49,582 nt of DNA from an uncultured Porphyromonadaceae bacterium (lineage in GTDB: Bacteria; Bacteroidota; Bacteroidia; Bacteroidales; Muribaculaceae): positions 1 to 49,582 of the forward strand of contig CANRVB010000019.1 in NCBI GenBank assembly GCA_947643165.1, in the 5' to 3' direction. This document shows positions 17,938 to 28,175 of this stretch, in pieces. The notes under the pieces were generated by a model that saw only the letters and a program-made list of their open reading frames with translations, searched no databases and was not told where the DNA came from. The first letter of the stretch is position 1; each line of letters opens with the position of its first letter. Position numbers and translations under genes: made by a program.

Positions 17938-17968
17938 TTTGCAAATACAAATAAAAGCTATAAATTTG
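17938..17968 (+). promoter_or_regulatory. Promoter of the beta-propeller/efflux cluster
   Basis: TTTG at 17938-17941 and TAAATTTG at 17961-17968 are separated by 19 bases, a full Bacteroidetes promoter match. The leader before the ATG at 18068 would be about 90 bases. Confidence 0.7.
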
Positions 17969-18067
17969 CCGCATTGTTACTTACTATGGCAGGGTTGATA
18001 CCGTGCATCAGTTTATAAATCTACCTAACTTAATTATATCGTAGTATACCATAATCCTGGCTACCCT

Positions 18068-19135
18068 ATGAAGAAAGAAGCGATGGCGGCATTATTGCTG
18101 CTGCTGAGTGTTCCGGCATATATGTCATGTACAAATGATCGGCAATCTGTTGCCGATAGCGAGATTACAGTCAAGCAGGAAGCCCTGCTCGAAGGTACTG
18201 TCGCGATAGCCGACAGTGAGATATTGATGCTTGATATGCCTGACGATGTCGTGTTAAATTCTATCGCGTCTGTATCTGTAGGCGACTCTATGTTTGTCAT
18301 AAGCGATGTAAGTGGCAAGGTCTATGGTTTTGACCGTTCCGGCCACTACCGTTGCCGCTACGGCTCAAAGGGCGAAGGTCCTGAGGAATATGTGACCATG
18401 GGCGCTGCCACCTTGACCCCGCAGGGCGAGGTAGCTCTGTGCGATCCCTACCGGCAGCGTATGCTGATGTTCGATCAGCTTACGGGCGATTTTGTCCGCG
18501 AGGTGAAGTTTGCCGACAAGGCGCTCACGATGATCCACGAATGTGCCTTTGTCTCCGATTCGGTAGCCGCCATCGACCGTTACATCTACAACAAGGACAA
18601 CAGTGTTTATGCCACCGTGAATCTTGATACCCATGAAGCCGTGGTGTTCGATTCCGTGCAGATGTCTACCGACAATGTCGCATACCCGATAGGAGTACAC
18701 AGTCTGTCGGTGTCCGGTGGACAGGTTGGCTATGTCAAGCCTTTTGATCCTGTGATCTACCGTATGCCCGGCAAGAGTTGGATCACCATACAGACCGATC
18801 AGAAAGTATTGACGCCCGAAGAACTCGCCGGAATAACAGATTTCTCTATCATGACCTACGCAGATGTAATGGACAAGGACGTTTTCATGGGCTATACCGA
18901 CATTTTTGTGATGGACGGGTACATCTATCTTGGATGTTTCGATATGGAATATGCCGTTGTCGATCTCAAGACACAGACTATGAAACGCTATGGCTATCAG
19001 AAAGATCCGCTGAGAAACTTCATTGGTATCGCCAAGATAATTTCATGCGATCCCTCACGAAATATGCTTGTCGGTATAAACTCCGGAATAGGTTCCGAGA
19101 GCGACCGGCTCTATCTATACCGTCTCGATCTCTGA
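18068..19135 (+). CDS. 6-bladed beta-propeller lipoprotein
   Basis: A 355-residue lipoprotein. The signal sequence ends in a lipobox at C21 (VPAYMSC). The mature part has the repeat-rich pattern of Bacteroidales 6-bladed beta-propeller proteins, best seen in the first blades (VYGFDRSGHYRCRYGSKGEGPEEY and MLMFDQLTGDFVREVKF). It is probably anchored in the outer or inner membrane facing the periplasm. The gene is read from a strong promoter, and 29 bases after its stop the efflux adaptor gene begins, so it may be the first gene of the efflux operon. Such lipoproteins are usually not part of RND systems, which makes the association unusual. The function is unknown. Confidence 0.75.
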   Translation: MKKEAMAALLLLLSVPAYMSCTNDRQSVADSEITVKQEALLEGTVAIADSEILMLDMPDDVVLNSIASVSVGDSMFVISDVSGKVYGFDRSGHYRCRYGSKGEGPEEYVTMGAATLTPQGEVALCDPYRQRMLMFDQLTGDFVREVKFADKALTMIHECAFVSDSVAAIDRYIYNKDNSVYATVNLDTHEAVVFDSVQMSTDNVAYPIGVHSLSVSGGQVGYVKPFDPVIYRMPGKSWITIQTDQKVLTPEELAGITDFSIMTYADVMDKDVFMGYTDIFVMDGYIYLGCFDMEYAVVDLKTQTMKRYGYQKDPLRNFIGIAKIISCDPSRNMLVGINSGIGSESDRLYLYRLDL

Positions 19136-19164
19136 CATACCGACCTGAGAAAAACAGAACCTGC

Positions 19165-20235
19165 ATGAAAAAATATAGTTGTTTTGCTGTTGTTGCATTG
19201 TGGCTCCTGACTGCATTTGGTTGTGGTGCGGACAAGACTGATGAGAATCTGGCCAAAATCACTGTCGATGAGCCGGAAGGTATTGCCGAGGTGAAGGTGA
19301 TGGTGCTTAAGCCGGAGGTGTTTGCACATGATATCGTGAGCAACGGCAAGGTTGAGGCCGGCCAATGGGTCGACCTTCGGTTTGCTTCGGCTGGGGGTGC
19401 TGTGATAGACCGTATAATGGTTAAAAATGGTCAGCATGTCAGCAAGGGGCAGACGATTGCTACCCTCGACAGGTTCAAACTGGAAAATGCCGTGACTACG
19501 GCACGCAATACTTTGGAGCGGTCGAAGCTCGATCTGGCAGATGCCTTGATAGGGCAGGGGTATGACCCGGAAAAGCCGTCGGTAGTGCCCGATGAGGTGA
19601 TGAGGCTGGCCCGTCTGCGCAGTGGCATGGCTCAGGCAGAAGTGCAGTTGCGCGAATCTGAACGCGCACTTGATGATGCTACCCTCAAGGCTCCGTTCGA
19701 TGGGCTTGTGGCAAATCTGACACAAAAAGCCGGTAATGTGCCCGATGGACAGGCGTTTTGCCGGGTGATGGCCACAGGTGGCATGGATGTGGTGTTTCCG
19801 ATACTTGAGAGTGAGTTGGCTCTGGTTCATCCAGGCGATGCTGTCGAGATAAAGCCTTTCACATCAGATAGGGTCTACAATGGCCGTGTGGCCTCGATCA
19901 ACCCTGTCGTTGACAAGAACGGCATGGTGAGCGTGTGCGCATCGGTAAGCGGCGGAAGCGGGCTCTATGACGGTATGAATGTACGTGTGAGCGTGAAGCG
20001 TGAGATAGAGCGTGCGTTGGTTGTGCCTAAGAGTGCAGTGGTGCTCCGGAGCAATGGTCGCCAGGTTGTGTTCACACACAAGGATGGAAAGGCGATGTGG
20101 AATTATGTGACCACCGGGCTTGAGAATATGAGCAGCTATGTGATAACCGATGGCCTCGGCGAGGGGCAGGAGGTGATAGTGAGCGGCAATATCAACCTAG
20201 CGCATGAGGCACCCGTAAAAGTCATAGGTGACTGA
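19165..20235 (+). CDS. RND efflux periplasmic adaptor (membrane fusion) lipoprotein
   Basis: A 356-residue adaptor starting at ATG 19165; the longer upstream frame overlaps the preceding gene and is not credible. The lipobox cysteine is C20 (LLTAFGC). The lipoyl half-motifs flank a helical hairpin: VDLRFASAGGAVIDRIMVKNGQHVSKGQ, then about 70 residues of coiled coil, then DDATLKAPFDGLVANLTQKAGN. Beta-barrel and membrane-proximal parts follow (NVRVSVKRE, VVPKSAVVLRSNG, GLGEGQEVIVSGN). It bridges an inner-membrane RND pump to TolC. The stop overlaps the next start by one base (TGATG), so it is translationally coupled to the permease. Confidence 0.88.
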   Translation: MKKYSCFAVVALWLLTAFGCGADKTDENLAKITVDEPEGIAEVKVMVLKPEVFAHDIVSNGKVEAGQWVDLRFASAGGAVIDRIMVKNGQHVSKGQTIATLDRFKLENAVTTARNTLERSKLDLADALIGQGYDPEKPSVVPDEVMRLARLRSGMAQAEVQLRESERALDDATLKAPFDGLVANLTQKAGNVPDGQAFCRVMATGGMDVVFPILESELALVHPGDAVEIKPFTSDRVYNGRVASINPVVDKNGMVSVCASVSGGSGLYDGMNVRVSVKREIERALVVPKSAVVLRSNGRQVVFTHKDGKAMWNYVTTGLENMSSYVITDGLGEGQEVIVSGNINLAHEAPVKVIGD

Positions 20236-23222
20236 TGGTAAAGTTTTTGCTCAATAGGCCCATAGCGGTCATAATGGCGTTTCTGGCGGCGGTGATTGTC
20301 GGAGCGGTGACCTATACGGCGCTCCCGGTATCGCTTCTGCCGTCGATCGACATTCCCCAGATCACGGTGCAGGTGTCGGGCGACGGTATGGGTGCGCGTG
20401 AGCTTGAAAATACTGTCACAGCACCGGTTCGCAGGCAGTTGCTGCAGGTGGGCGGCTTATCGGAGATCAAGAGCGAGACACGCGATGGCATAGGACTGAT
20501 ACGTCTTCAGTTTGATTATGGGATAAATACCGATCTGGCTTTCATTGAAGTGAACGAGAAGATCGATGCAGCCATGAACTCGTTGCCAAAGGACACACAG
20601 CGACCCAAAGCCATCAAAGCGTCGGCGACCGACATACCGGTGCTGTATCTCAACATGACGCTCAAGGATGCTGAAGGCGATTTTCTAAGCCTGGCCGATC
20701 TGGCTGATAATGTGGTGAGACGCCGCATAGAGCAACTGCCTCAGGTGGCTATGGCCGATGTGACGGGCATACCGTCGCGTCAGCTGCGCATCACTCCCGA
20801 CCGCGATGCCATGGCGGCAGCCGGAATTGAGATCGCAGAGATAGAAAATGCTATAGCGGCAAACAATTCGGAGCCTGGCAGCATGACCGTGCGCGATGGC
20901 TATTATGAGTACAATGTCAATATATCCAACCAGTTGCGCAGCCCTCAGGACGTGGAGAGTATATTTCTGCGCAAGGGAAACAAGATGATGCAGCTTGGCG
21001 ACTTCTGTCGTGTGGAAGTGGTAGATGACAACCCTGACGGATATTCATATTGCAACGGAAAGAGGGCTGTCACCCTGGCTATTATAAAGCAGAGCGAGGA
21101 GCATATGGACGAGCTGAAGAAGGCTCTGCGCCAGACTACCGGATATTTTTCAAGACTTTACCCGACCATAGAGTTTACGGAGAGCCGTAACCAGACGGAG
21201 CTTCTCGACTACACCATCTCCAATCTGGTACAGAATCTTATACTTGGCTTCATACTGGTGTTCGCACTCACTGCTCTGTTCATGGGCGAACTGCGCTCAT
21301 CGTTGGTAATAGGCATAAGCATAATGGCTTCAGTGATCATTACGTTCCTGCTGTTCTATCTGATGGGCGTGAGTATCAACATCATATCACTGTCAGGCCT
21401 GATACTGGCCGTTGGTATGATGATAGACAACTCGGTGATAGTGACCGAAAATATAATGCAGTACCGTCAGCGAGGCTCCGGATTGATGGAAGCGTGCGAT
21501 CTGGGTGCTACCGAGATGATCACCCCTATGCTGTCGTCATCGCTCACTACGGTGGCGGTGTTTGTGCCGTTGGTATTCATGAGTGGCATAGCCGGAGCTA
21601 TATTCCGTGATCAGGCCATCGCTATCACGGCGGGTCTGGCGGTGAGCTATATAGTTGGTATAATGCTTCTGCCGGTGCTTTACAGGCTTATGGCCTCCCG
21701 TAAACCGAGAAAAAACCGCACGTGGTCGGATGAAGGTATGGCCAGGGTATATACAGTGATCATTGACTGGTGTTTCGCTCATAAGACAGTATGTCTTACA
21801 GTCACCGCTCTCACTATTCCTGCGTGTGTATTGCTGTTCAGGATGCTTCCGGTGGAGAGAATGCCGGAGATTGACCGTACAGAGATGGCAGTACGCATAG
21901 AGTGGAATGAAAACATCACCCCCGATGAGAATACACGCAGGGTCAATGAGCTGTTGGCAGGTATTGATACATCGCTTGTCGAACTTCATTCGGCCTATGT
22001 AGGGGTGCAGGACTATCTGCTCGATGCAGGGTCAGAACTGTCGCCTTCGGAAGCGGAAATATATATCCGTACGCATAGGCCGGATCAGATAGCGGAGATC
22101 AGCACAATGCTATCAGAGAATCTGAGGAAATCGTACAGACAGGCGACAGCCGAGTATCTGCCGGCTGAAAATATATTTGAAAAGATCTTCACTACCGATG
22201 AGGCGGACCTTGAGGCCCGTCTGTACAGGCGCGATAAGTCGGCTGAAATAGACGTGGATAGCCTGATGTTGCTTGAATGCCGGATAGCGTCGGAACAGAC
22301 GCCGCTGCGCGACAGAATCAGGCTTGTGACTGACCGCGAACGTCTGTTGCTCTATCATGTGAACTATCAGGATGTGGTGAGGGCGCTTGCAACAGCCTTC
22401 AAGGGTAATTCCGCAGGCACATTGCGCTCCTATCAGCAGTATCTGCCCATAGCAATCGCCGGTGAGGATCAGACTGTGGAAGAGGTGCTCGGCCGCACTC
22501 TTGTCAACGACATACCGCTGTCGCAGTTGGTAAGGATAGAACGTGAGCAGGATTTGAAGAGCATAGTAGCCGGTTCAGATGGTGAGTATATACCCATAGC
22601 GTGCAACGGTGTTGACAACCCTCAGCGCAAGATAAACGATATACGTACGATCGTGGATGAGGCGGATGGCTGGGAAGTGGATTTCGGAGGATCGATATTC
22701 AGCAACCGCCGCATGATGGAGGAGCTGACTGTCATACTGGCTGTGTCGTTGCTGCTGATGTATTTCATACTGTGCGCCCAGTTCGGCAGTTTCGTACAGC
22801 CGCTCATAGTGCTTCTGGAAATACCTATCGACACGGCGTTCGCTCTGATGGCTCTATGGGCATTCGGCCACTCTCTCAACCTTATGTCGGCCATAGGTAT
22901 TATTGTGACGTGCGGAATCGTGGTGAACGACTCAATTCTTAAACTGGATGCTATAAATGAGCTTCGTAGCAATGGAATGCCTCTTATGGAGGCCATTCAT
23001 ACGGCCGGTGTGCGCCGTCTGCGCCCGATCATAATGACATCGCTCACTACAATTCTGGCCATGGTGCCGATACTCTTTACCCACGACATGGGTTCGGAGT
23101 TGCAACAGCCTCTTGCCATAGCAATGATAGGCTCGATGGTGACCGGCACTTTGGTCAGCATATTCATCATACCCGTAATCTATTGGCTAATATACCGCAA
23201 AGATGAGAAAACTGCTGCTTAG
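20235..23222 (+). CDS. RND efflux inner-membrane permease (first of two)
   Basis: A 995-residue RND permease of the AcrB/HAE-like superfamily. The duplicated topology is evident: N-terminal helix (IAVIMAFLAAVIVGAVTYTALPVSLLPSIDIPQITV), first porter domain, helices 2-6, second porter domain, helices 8-12. The proton-relay motif in TM4 is LAVGMMIDNSVIVTENI with D398; the second Asp of AcrB is Asn here, as in many Bacteroidetes pumps. The TM10 region reads CGIVVNDSIL, lacking the AcrB lysine. It exports lipophilic compounds or ions using the proton gradient. It overlaps the downstream TolC gene by 20 bases. The substrate is unknown. Confidence 0.88.
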   Translation: MVKFLLNRPIAVIMAFLAAVIVGAVTYTALPVSLLPSIDIPQITVQVSGDGMGARELENTVTAPVRRQLLQVGGLSEIKSETRDGIGLIRLQFDYGINTDLAFIEVNEKIDAAMNSLPKDTQRPKAIKASATDIPVLYLNMTLKDAEGDFLSLADLADNVVRRRIEQLPQVAMADVTGIPSRQLRITPDRDAMAAAGIEIAEIENAIAANNSEPGSMTVRDGYYEYNVNISNQLRSPQDVESIFLRKGNKMMQLGDFCRVEVVDDNPDGYSYCNGKRAVTLAIIKQSEEHMDELKKALRQTTGYFSRLYPTIEFTESRNQTELLDYTISNLVQNLILGFILVFALTALFMGELRSSLVIGISIMASVIITFLLFYLMGVSINIISLSGLILAVGMMIDNSVIVTENIMQYRQRGSGLMEACDLGATEMITPMLSSSLTTVAVFVPLVFMSGIAGAIFRDQAIAITAGLAVSYIVGIMLLPVLYRLMASRKPRKNRTWSDEGMARVYTVIIDWCFAHKTVCLTVTALTIPACVLLFRMLPVERMPEIDRTEMAVRIEWNENITPDENTRRVNELLAGIDTSLVELHSAYVGVQDYLLDAGSELSPSEAEIYIRTHRPDQIAEISTMLSENLRKSYRQATAEYLPAENIFEKIFTTDEADLEARLYRRDKSAEIDVDSLMLLECRIASEQTPLRDRIRLVTDRERLLLYHVNYQDVVRALATAFKGNSAGTLRSYQQYLPIAIAGEDQTVEEVLGRTLVNDIPLSQLVRIEREQDLKSIVAGSDGEYIPIACNGVDNPQRKINDIRTIVDEADGWEVDFGGSIFSNRRMMEELTVILAVSLLLMYFILCAQFGSFVQPLIVLLEIPIDTAFALMALWAFGHSLNLMSAIGIIVTCGIVVNDSILKLDAINELRSNGMPLMEAIHTAGVRRLRPIIMTSLTTILAMVPILFTHDMGSELQQPLAIAMIGSMVTGTLVSIFIIPVIYWLIYRKDEKTAA

Positions 23223-24654
23223 TCTACTGATCATATTTCCGGCATTGCTGCCGGCCCAGAGTGTCGATCTGACGCTCAGACGCGCTATCGAGATGGCCAA
23301 CGACTCCTCGCTTCAGGCTTTCCGCGTCAAAAACATGTATCTGTCGAGCTACTGGGGATACCGCAGCTATCAGGCGGCACGTCTGCCGAGTCTGTCGCTT
23401 GCCCTCACGCCTGCGACCTACAACCGGTACATACGCCAGCGATATGATTCGCAGGAGAACATCGATGTGTATCGTGCGCAACAGATGTATAGCGCGTCCG
23501 GATCGCTCAACATAACCCAGAACTTTGATCCGCTCGGTGGTACATTCTATCTTGAGACCGGTCTTGAATATATGCGCAACTTCGGCGACTACACCGGCAA
23601 CCAGTTCTCTTCCATTCCTGTCAGGATAGGCTACCGTCAGAACCTGATAGGCTACAATGCCTTCAAGTGGGACAAGAAGATAGAGCCCTTGAAGTTTGAA
23701 AAGGCTAAGAAGGAGCTTATCTACAATATGGAGGGGGTGGCCGAGACCGCTGTCAACTATTATTTCGCACTGGCGCTTGCCCAGGAAGAATATCGTCTTG
23801 CCGTGAATAATCTTGCATCGTGCGACACCCTGTATATCACCGGTGAGCGCCGTTTCAAGATCCAGTCGATATCGGAAGCCGATCTGCTTACTTTGAAGCT
23901 GGACAGGGTGAACGCCCAGAACACTCTGGAGAACGCAAGTATCGGTCTGAAACGTGCCATGTTCAGTCTGGCTACATTCCTGGGTATGGATCAGAACGCA
24001 AAAATCACAGTGACACTTCCGGTAGCGCCTGATTCAAAGGAGATTCCGGTCGACATCGCTTTGACTCAGGCCCGTCTTAACAACCCCGACCTGCTGCAAC
24101 ACAGGCAGAATGTGCTTGAGGCACAGCGAGATCTGAGCCGTACGAAGATGGAATCGAGGTTCAATGCCAATATCAATGCCTCTATCGGATTCAATCAGGT
24201 TGCGCCGACATTTGGTGATGCATATCACAACCTTATGCGTCAGGACCTGGTGGCCGTGACAATAAGTATACCGCTGGTAGACTGGGGAGTGCGTAAGGGC
24301 AGGGTGAACATGGCCCGTAACAATCTGAGTGTGGTGGAGATTGCCGCGAAGCAGCAGGAGCTGACCGTCGAGGAGGATGTGGTCATGACCGTGAGCGATT
24401 TCAATATACAGCAGCGCCTGGTGTCGTCGGCACTCGAAGCCCTTGATCTGGCCGATATGGCATATGAGCGCACCAAGCAGAGGTTTATCATCGGAAAGGC
24501 TGATCTTAATTCGCTGACATTGGCTCAATCGCGTCAGCAGAGCGCCAATACAAACTATATCCGCGCACTTCAGAACTATTGGCTTAGTTATTACAGGCTC
24601 CGCAAGCTCACACTGTTCGACTTTGAGTATAACAGGCTTATAGATATAGAATGA
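23203..24654 (+). CDS. TolC-family outer-membrane efflux protein
   Basis: A 483-residue TolC-like protein with a signal peptide (RKLLLSLLIIFPALLPAQS). Two long alpha-helical repeats show the family pattern (RAIEMANDSSLQAFRVKNMYLSSYWGYRSYQAARLPSLSL, and a second copy around ALTQARLNNPDLLQHRQNVLEAQRDL). The C-terminal hairpin contains ALDLADMAYERTKQRFIIGKADL. It forms the trimeric outer-membrane and periplasmic tunnel for the adaptor and permeases in this cluster. The gene starts within the end of the first permease gene and ends in a four-base ATGA overlap with the second, so all are co-translated. Confidence 0.87.
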   Translation: MRKLLLSLLIIFPALLPAQSVDLTLRRAIEMANDSSLQAFRVKNMYLSSYWGYRSYQAARLPSLSLALTPATYNRYIRQRYDSQENIDVYRAQQMYSASGSLNITQNFDPLGGTFYLETGLEYMRNFGDYTGNQFSSIPVRIGYRQNLIGYNAFKWDKKIEPLKFEKAKKELIYNMEGVAETAVNYYFALALAQEEYRLAVNNLASCDTLYITGERRFKIQSISEADLLTLKLDRVNAQNTLENASIGLKRAMFSLATFLGMDQNAKITVTLPVAPDSKEIPVDIALTQARLNNPDLLQHRQNVLEAQRDLSRTKMESRFNANINASIGFNQVAPTFGDAYHNLMRQDLVAVTISIPLVDWGVRKGRVNMARNNLSVVEIAAKQQELTVEEDVVMTVSDFNIQQRLVSSALEALDLADMAYERTKQRFIIGKADLNSLTLAQSRQQSANTNYIRALQNYWLSYYRLRKLTLFDFEYNRLIDIE

Positions 24655-27600
24655 AGCGATCGTTCGCCATAATAGTTATCTTTGTAGCATTGGCCATGCT
24701 GGGATGCGCACTCATACCGCGCCTCACGGTCAAGCTGATGCCCTCACGCACACTGCCAAGCCTTACGGTGTCGTTCTCGATGCCGAATGCGGCATCGAGG
24801 GTGGTGGAGCGGGAGGTGACAGCCAAGCTCGAAGGGCTGTTGGCAAGGATACAGGGGGTGAAAGAGATCAGATCGATGTCGAACAACGGCGGCGGGTCAA
24901 TAACCATAGGCTTTGACAAGCATACCGATATGGAGCATGTGAGGTTCGAGGCCTCCACCATAATAAGGCAGGCCTGGCCGGAATTGCCGTCGGGTGTGTC
25001 GTATCCGTCAGTATCGGCATCGCGAACGATATCGCGGTCGGGACGTCCGGTGTTGTCATACACCATTATATCGGCAGGACGTGCGTCGGAAATAATGAAG
25101 TATGCCGAAGAGAACATAAGGCCGGTGATAGGCCGTATTGATGGTGTGGACCGGGTACAGATATATGGTGCCACCCCTATGGAGTGGCGGCTGACCTACG
25201 ACAGTGACCGGCTCAAGGCTCTTGGGCTGACGCCATATCAGATACAGAACGCCATAGCTTCGCAATCGCAGCGTCAGTTTCTCGGATCGGGTATGACTGA
25301 GAGCGGCGAATGGCTGGCGCTGGTATGCGCGGACAGTCCTGATGATCGAAGTGAATTCGACATATCGCAGATATATGTCAGCACCGCCGACAGTACGCTT
25401 GTCAGCCTTGACCGTCTGGTGACTGCCGAGCATGCCGATGCCGAGCCTACGAGCTATTACCGTGTCAACGGACTGACGTCGATCTACTGCAACATATATG
25501 CCACGGAGGATGCCAATCAGATCGATGTGGCCAAGCGCGTGAGAAAGGCTGTGGCCGAACTTGATCTGCCCAACGGTTATGCCTTCAAGCTTAACTATGA
25601 CTCTACGGAGAGCATATCGGAGGAACTTGACAAGATTTACAAACGGTCGGGCCTGACATTGCTGATACTTTTGATATTTGTGGCGGTGATCACCATCAAC
25701 CTCCGTTATATGACGATGATAATGATATCGTTGATGCTGTCGCTCGGTATATCGGTGATACTCTTCTACTTTATGGGTATAGAGATACAGCTATACTCGC
25801 TTGCCGGCATAACGATATCGCTCAATCTGATGATAGACAATATCATAGTGATGGGCGACCACTACCGTCGCCGCCGCGACCGGCGTGCGTTCAGTGCCAT
25901 TCTCGCCGCTACGCTCACTACTATCGGTGCGCTCGGGATAGTGTTTTTTCTGGACGATGACCTGCGTCTCAATCTTCAGGACTTTGTTGCCGTTGTGATA
26001 ATCAACCTTATGGTGTCGCTTGCCGCGGCCCTGTGGCTTGTGCCGGCGCTGATGGATCGCATGGGTGTAGTGCACCGGTCCAAGCGCCTGTCGCGTCGCC
26101 GGGCACGGATTATCGCACGGATAAGCCGTTGCTACGCATGGTTCATCGGTTTCGGCAGACGCTGGAGATGGGCGTTCATTCTGGCGGCGATCCTGGCGTT
26201 CGGGTTGCCTGTGTTCATGCTCCCCAAGGAGATAGACGGGTGCGAGCTGTATAACAAGACGTTTGGTTCCAAAACCTACAATGAGAAGCTGCGTCCGTGG
26301 GTCGACAGAATTTTCGGCGGTGCGTTGCGGCTGTTTGTCGAGGATGTGTATGAAGGCAGCTACTTCAACCGCGACATTTCGGAACCTGTGTTGCAGATAT
26401 CTGCCTCGTTGCCCAACGGATCGACTCTGGAGCAGATGAACGGGTTGGTCAAGAAAATGGAACGCTACGTGGCTGAGTACAGCGAGGTCCGGCAGTTCCG
26501 TACAGACATATATTCCCCATATCAGGCAAATATCTCCGTCCAGTTCACCAAGGAAGCGCTACGCAAAGGTTTCCAGTATCGCATGAAGGATCTGGTCATA
26601 TCCAAGGCCCTGACGCTCGGTGGGGGCAGCTGGAGTGTCTACGGCCTGGATGACCGTGGATTCAGCAACAATGTCTCGGAATCGGCAGGGTCCTATCAGG
26701 TGAAGCTCGTCGGCTACAACTATGACCAGTTGGAGAAGATGGCCGAACAGTTCCGCACGCGGTTGCTCTCTCATAAAAGGATCAAGGAGGTCACAATAAG
26801 TTCGGAGTTCTCATGGTATAAGAACCTGTATACCGAATATGTGCTCGAGCCCGACCGTGAGGCCATGGCACGTGAGGATGTGAGCGCCTCCACTCTCTAC
26901 CGCGCCATGACCCCTATATTCGGCCGCAATATCTACTGCGGGACGACCGATGGCGGTGAGCAGATATATCTGTCGTCGCGGCAGGGCGAGGAATATGACG
27001 TGTGGGCGTTGATGAACATACCGTTCCTGTCGCAGAGCGGCCGGATGTTCAGGGTGGGCGATTTCGCCAGTCTTGAGCGGTCAACGGCTCCCCGGTCGGT
27101 GGAAAAGGAGAATCAGCAATACCTGCTTTGTCTGCAATTCGACTATATAGGTTCCCCCTTGGCAGGAAGAAAGGTTCTTGACAAGGAGATGGAGGAGTTC
27201 AGCGCCACCCTCCCCGTAGGCTTTACCATCAGCAATGCATACAACCAGTATGGCTGGGGCAATGCCTCGGCCACAAACTATTGGCTGATAGTCCTGATAA
27301 TGGTGATAATCTTCTTTACGACAGCCGTTCTGTTCAATTCGCTCCGGTTGCCCCTCATTGTCATCGCCATGATTCCGTTGAGCTTTGTCGGCGTATTCCT
27401 GACGTTCTACCTCACCGGCGTCAACTTCGACCAGGGCGGCTTCGCCTCGTTAGTGCTGCTGTGCGGCATCACGGTCAATGCCGCCATCTATCTGATCAAC
27501 GAGTATACACGTTCGGGCAACTATATCCGTGCATTCAATGTCAAGATCATCCCCATCATGCTCACGGTGGTGAGCACGATGCTCGGTTTCATACCCTTTC

Positions 27601-27761
27601 TGATAGGGCGCGAAGCCTTCTGGTATCCGCTTGCAGTGGGGACCATAGGAGGCCTTGCCACATCGTTCATAGCACTCGTGATATATCTGCCGCTGTTTGT
27701 GGCCGCAAGATCAGGCCATCGGGCAGCTCAAAGCGGAACGCCCGCTCAAAGAGACAGATGA
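24651..27761 (+). CDS. RND efflux inner-membrane permease (second, divergent)
   Basis: A 1036-residue RND permease with the usual two-fold topology, distinct from the first permease in the cluster. The N-terminal helix ends in a cysteine-containing segment (FVALAMLGCALIPRLTVKLMP). The TM4 motif is altered to LNLMIDNIIVMGDHYRRRRDRRAF: D396 is kept, but the usual TENI has become MGDHYRRRRDRR. TM10 reads CGITVNAAIYLINEY. Two permeases sharing one adaptor and one TolC suggest a heteromeric pump, by analogy with MdtBC, although the order here (adaptor, permease, TolC, permease) differs. The 3' end overlaps the convergent GNAT gene by 16 bases. Confidence 0.85.
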   Translation: MKRSFAIIVIFVALAMLGCALIPRLTVKLMPSRTLPSLTVSFSMPNAASRVVEREVTAKLEGLLARIQGVKEIRSMSNNGGGSITIGFDKHTDMEHVRFEASTIIRQAWPELPSGVSYPSVSASRTISRSGRPVLSYTIISAGRASEIMKYAEENIRPVIGRIDGVDRVQIYGATPMEWRLTYDSDRLKALGLTPYQIQNAIASQSQRQFLGSGMTESGEWLALVCADSPDDRSEFDISQIYVSTADSTLVSLDRLVTAEHADAEPTSYYRVNGLTSIYCNIYATEDANQIDVAKRVRKAVAELDLPNGYAFKLNYDSTESISEELDKIYKRSGLTLLILLIFVAVITINLRYMTMIMISLMLSLGISVILFYFMGIEIQLYSLAGITISLNLMIDNIIVMGDHYRRRRDRRAFSAILAATLTTIGALGIVFFLDDDLRLNLQDFVAVVIINLMVSLAAALWLVPALMDRMGVVHRSKRLSRRRARIIARISRCYAWFIGFGRRWRWAFILAAILAFGLPVFMLPKEIDGCELYNKTFGSKTYNEKLRPWVDRIFGGALRLFVEDVYEGSYFNRDISEPVLQISASLPNGSTLEQMNGLVKKMERYVAEYSEVRQFRTDIYSPYQANISVQFTKEALRKGFQYRMKDLVISKALTLGGGSWSVYGLDDRGFSNNVSESAGSYQVKLVGYNYDQLEKMAEQFRTRLLSHKRIKEVTISSEFSWYKNLYTEYVLEPDREAMAREDVSASTLYRAMTPIFGRNIYCGTTDGGEQIYLSSRQGEEYDVWALMNIPFLSQSGRMFRVGDFASLERSTAPRSVEKENQQYLLCLQFDYIGSPLAGRKVLDKEMEEFSATLPVGFTISNAYNQYGWGNASATNYWLIVLIMVIIFFTTAVLFNSLRLPLIVIAMIPLSFVGVFLTFYLTGVNFDQGGFASLVLLCGITVNAAIYLINEYTRSGNYIRAFNVKIIPIMLTVVSTMLGFIPFLIGREAFWYPLAVGTIGGLATSFIALVIYLPLFVAARSGHRAAQSGTPAQRDR

Positions 27762-28171
27762 AGAATAGGAAAAGGTCTTCCCTCGGAGTCGTGTTCATCG
27801 CGTGAAACAATGTGGAATCCCTTCGACAGGTAGAATTTCAAGGCAAGAGGGTTCTGTTGGTTCACATCGACCGCGTCAGCACCCAGCGATATGGCGTGAT
27901 CGATAAGAAGCGATCCCAATCCATTACCGCGGAAACAGTCGTCAATAAACAGCATTTCGATCATGTTCCCCGACAGTCCGATAAATCCGGCAATGACGTC
28001 GCCATCGACAATGCCATATAAGTCGACATTGGCCAGATATGTCGGAAGCATAGCGCGTATCTCAGTGATGTTGTCTTCGCTAAGAAATGTATGGGTGGCC
28101 CTTACCGAGCGCTCCCAGATGCCTGTAAGCGCGGTGTGGTCGGATTCGTCACATCGTAAAATTCTGTTCAT
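27746..28171 (-). CDS. GNAT family N-acetyltransferase
   Basis: A 141-residue acetyltransferase of the YjdJ/PhnO-like GNAT type. Motif A is MLFIDDCFRGNGLGSLLIDHAISLGA (R-G-N-G-L-G loop), followed by VDVNQQNPLALKFYLSKGF. The N-terminal half has the ESDHTALTGIWERSVRATHTFL pattern common in proteins annotated as acetyltransferases acting on unknown small molecules. It converges on, and overlaps by 16 bases, the second RND permease. A perfect -7 box lies only four bases upstream of the start codon, suggesting a leaderless or nearly leaderless message. Confidence 0.85.
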   Translation of the reverse strand: MNRILRCDESDHTALTGIWERSVRATHTFLSEDNITEIRAMLPTYLANVDLYGIVDGDVIAGFIGLSGNMIEMLFIDDCFRGNGLGSLLIDHAISLGADAVDVNQQNPLALKFYLSKGFHIVSRDEHDSEGRPFPILHLSL

Positions 28172-28175
28172 AGTG

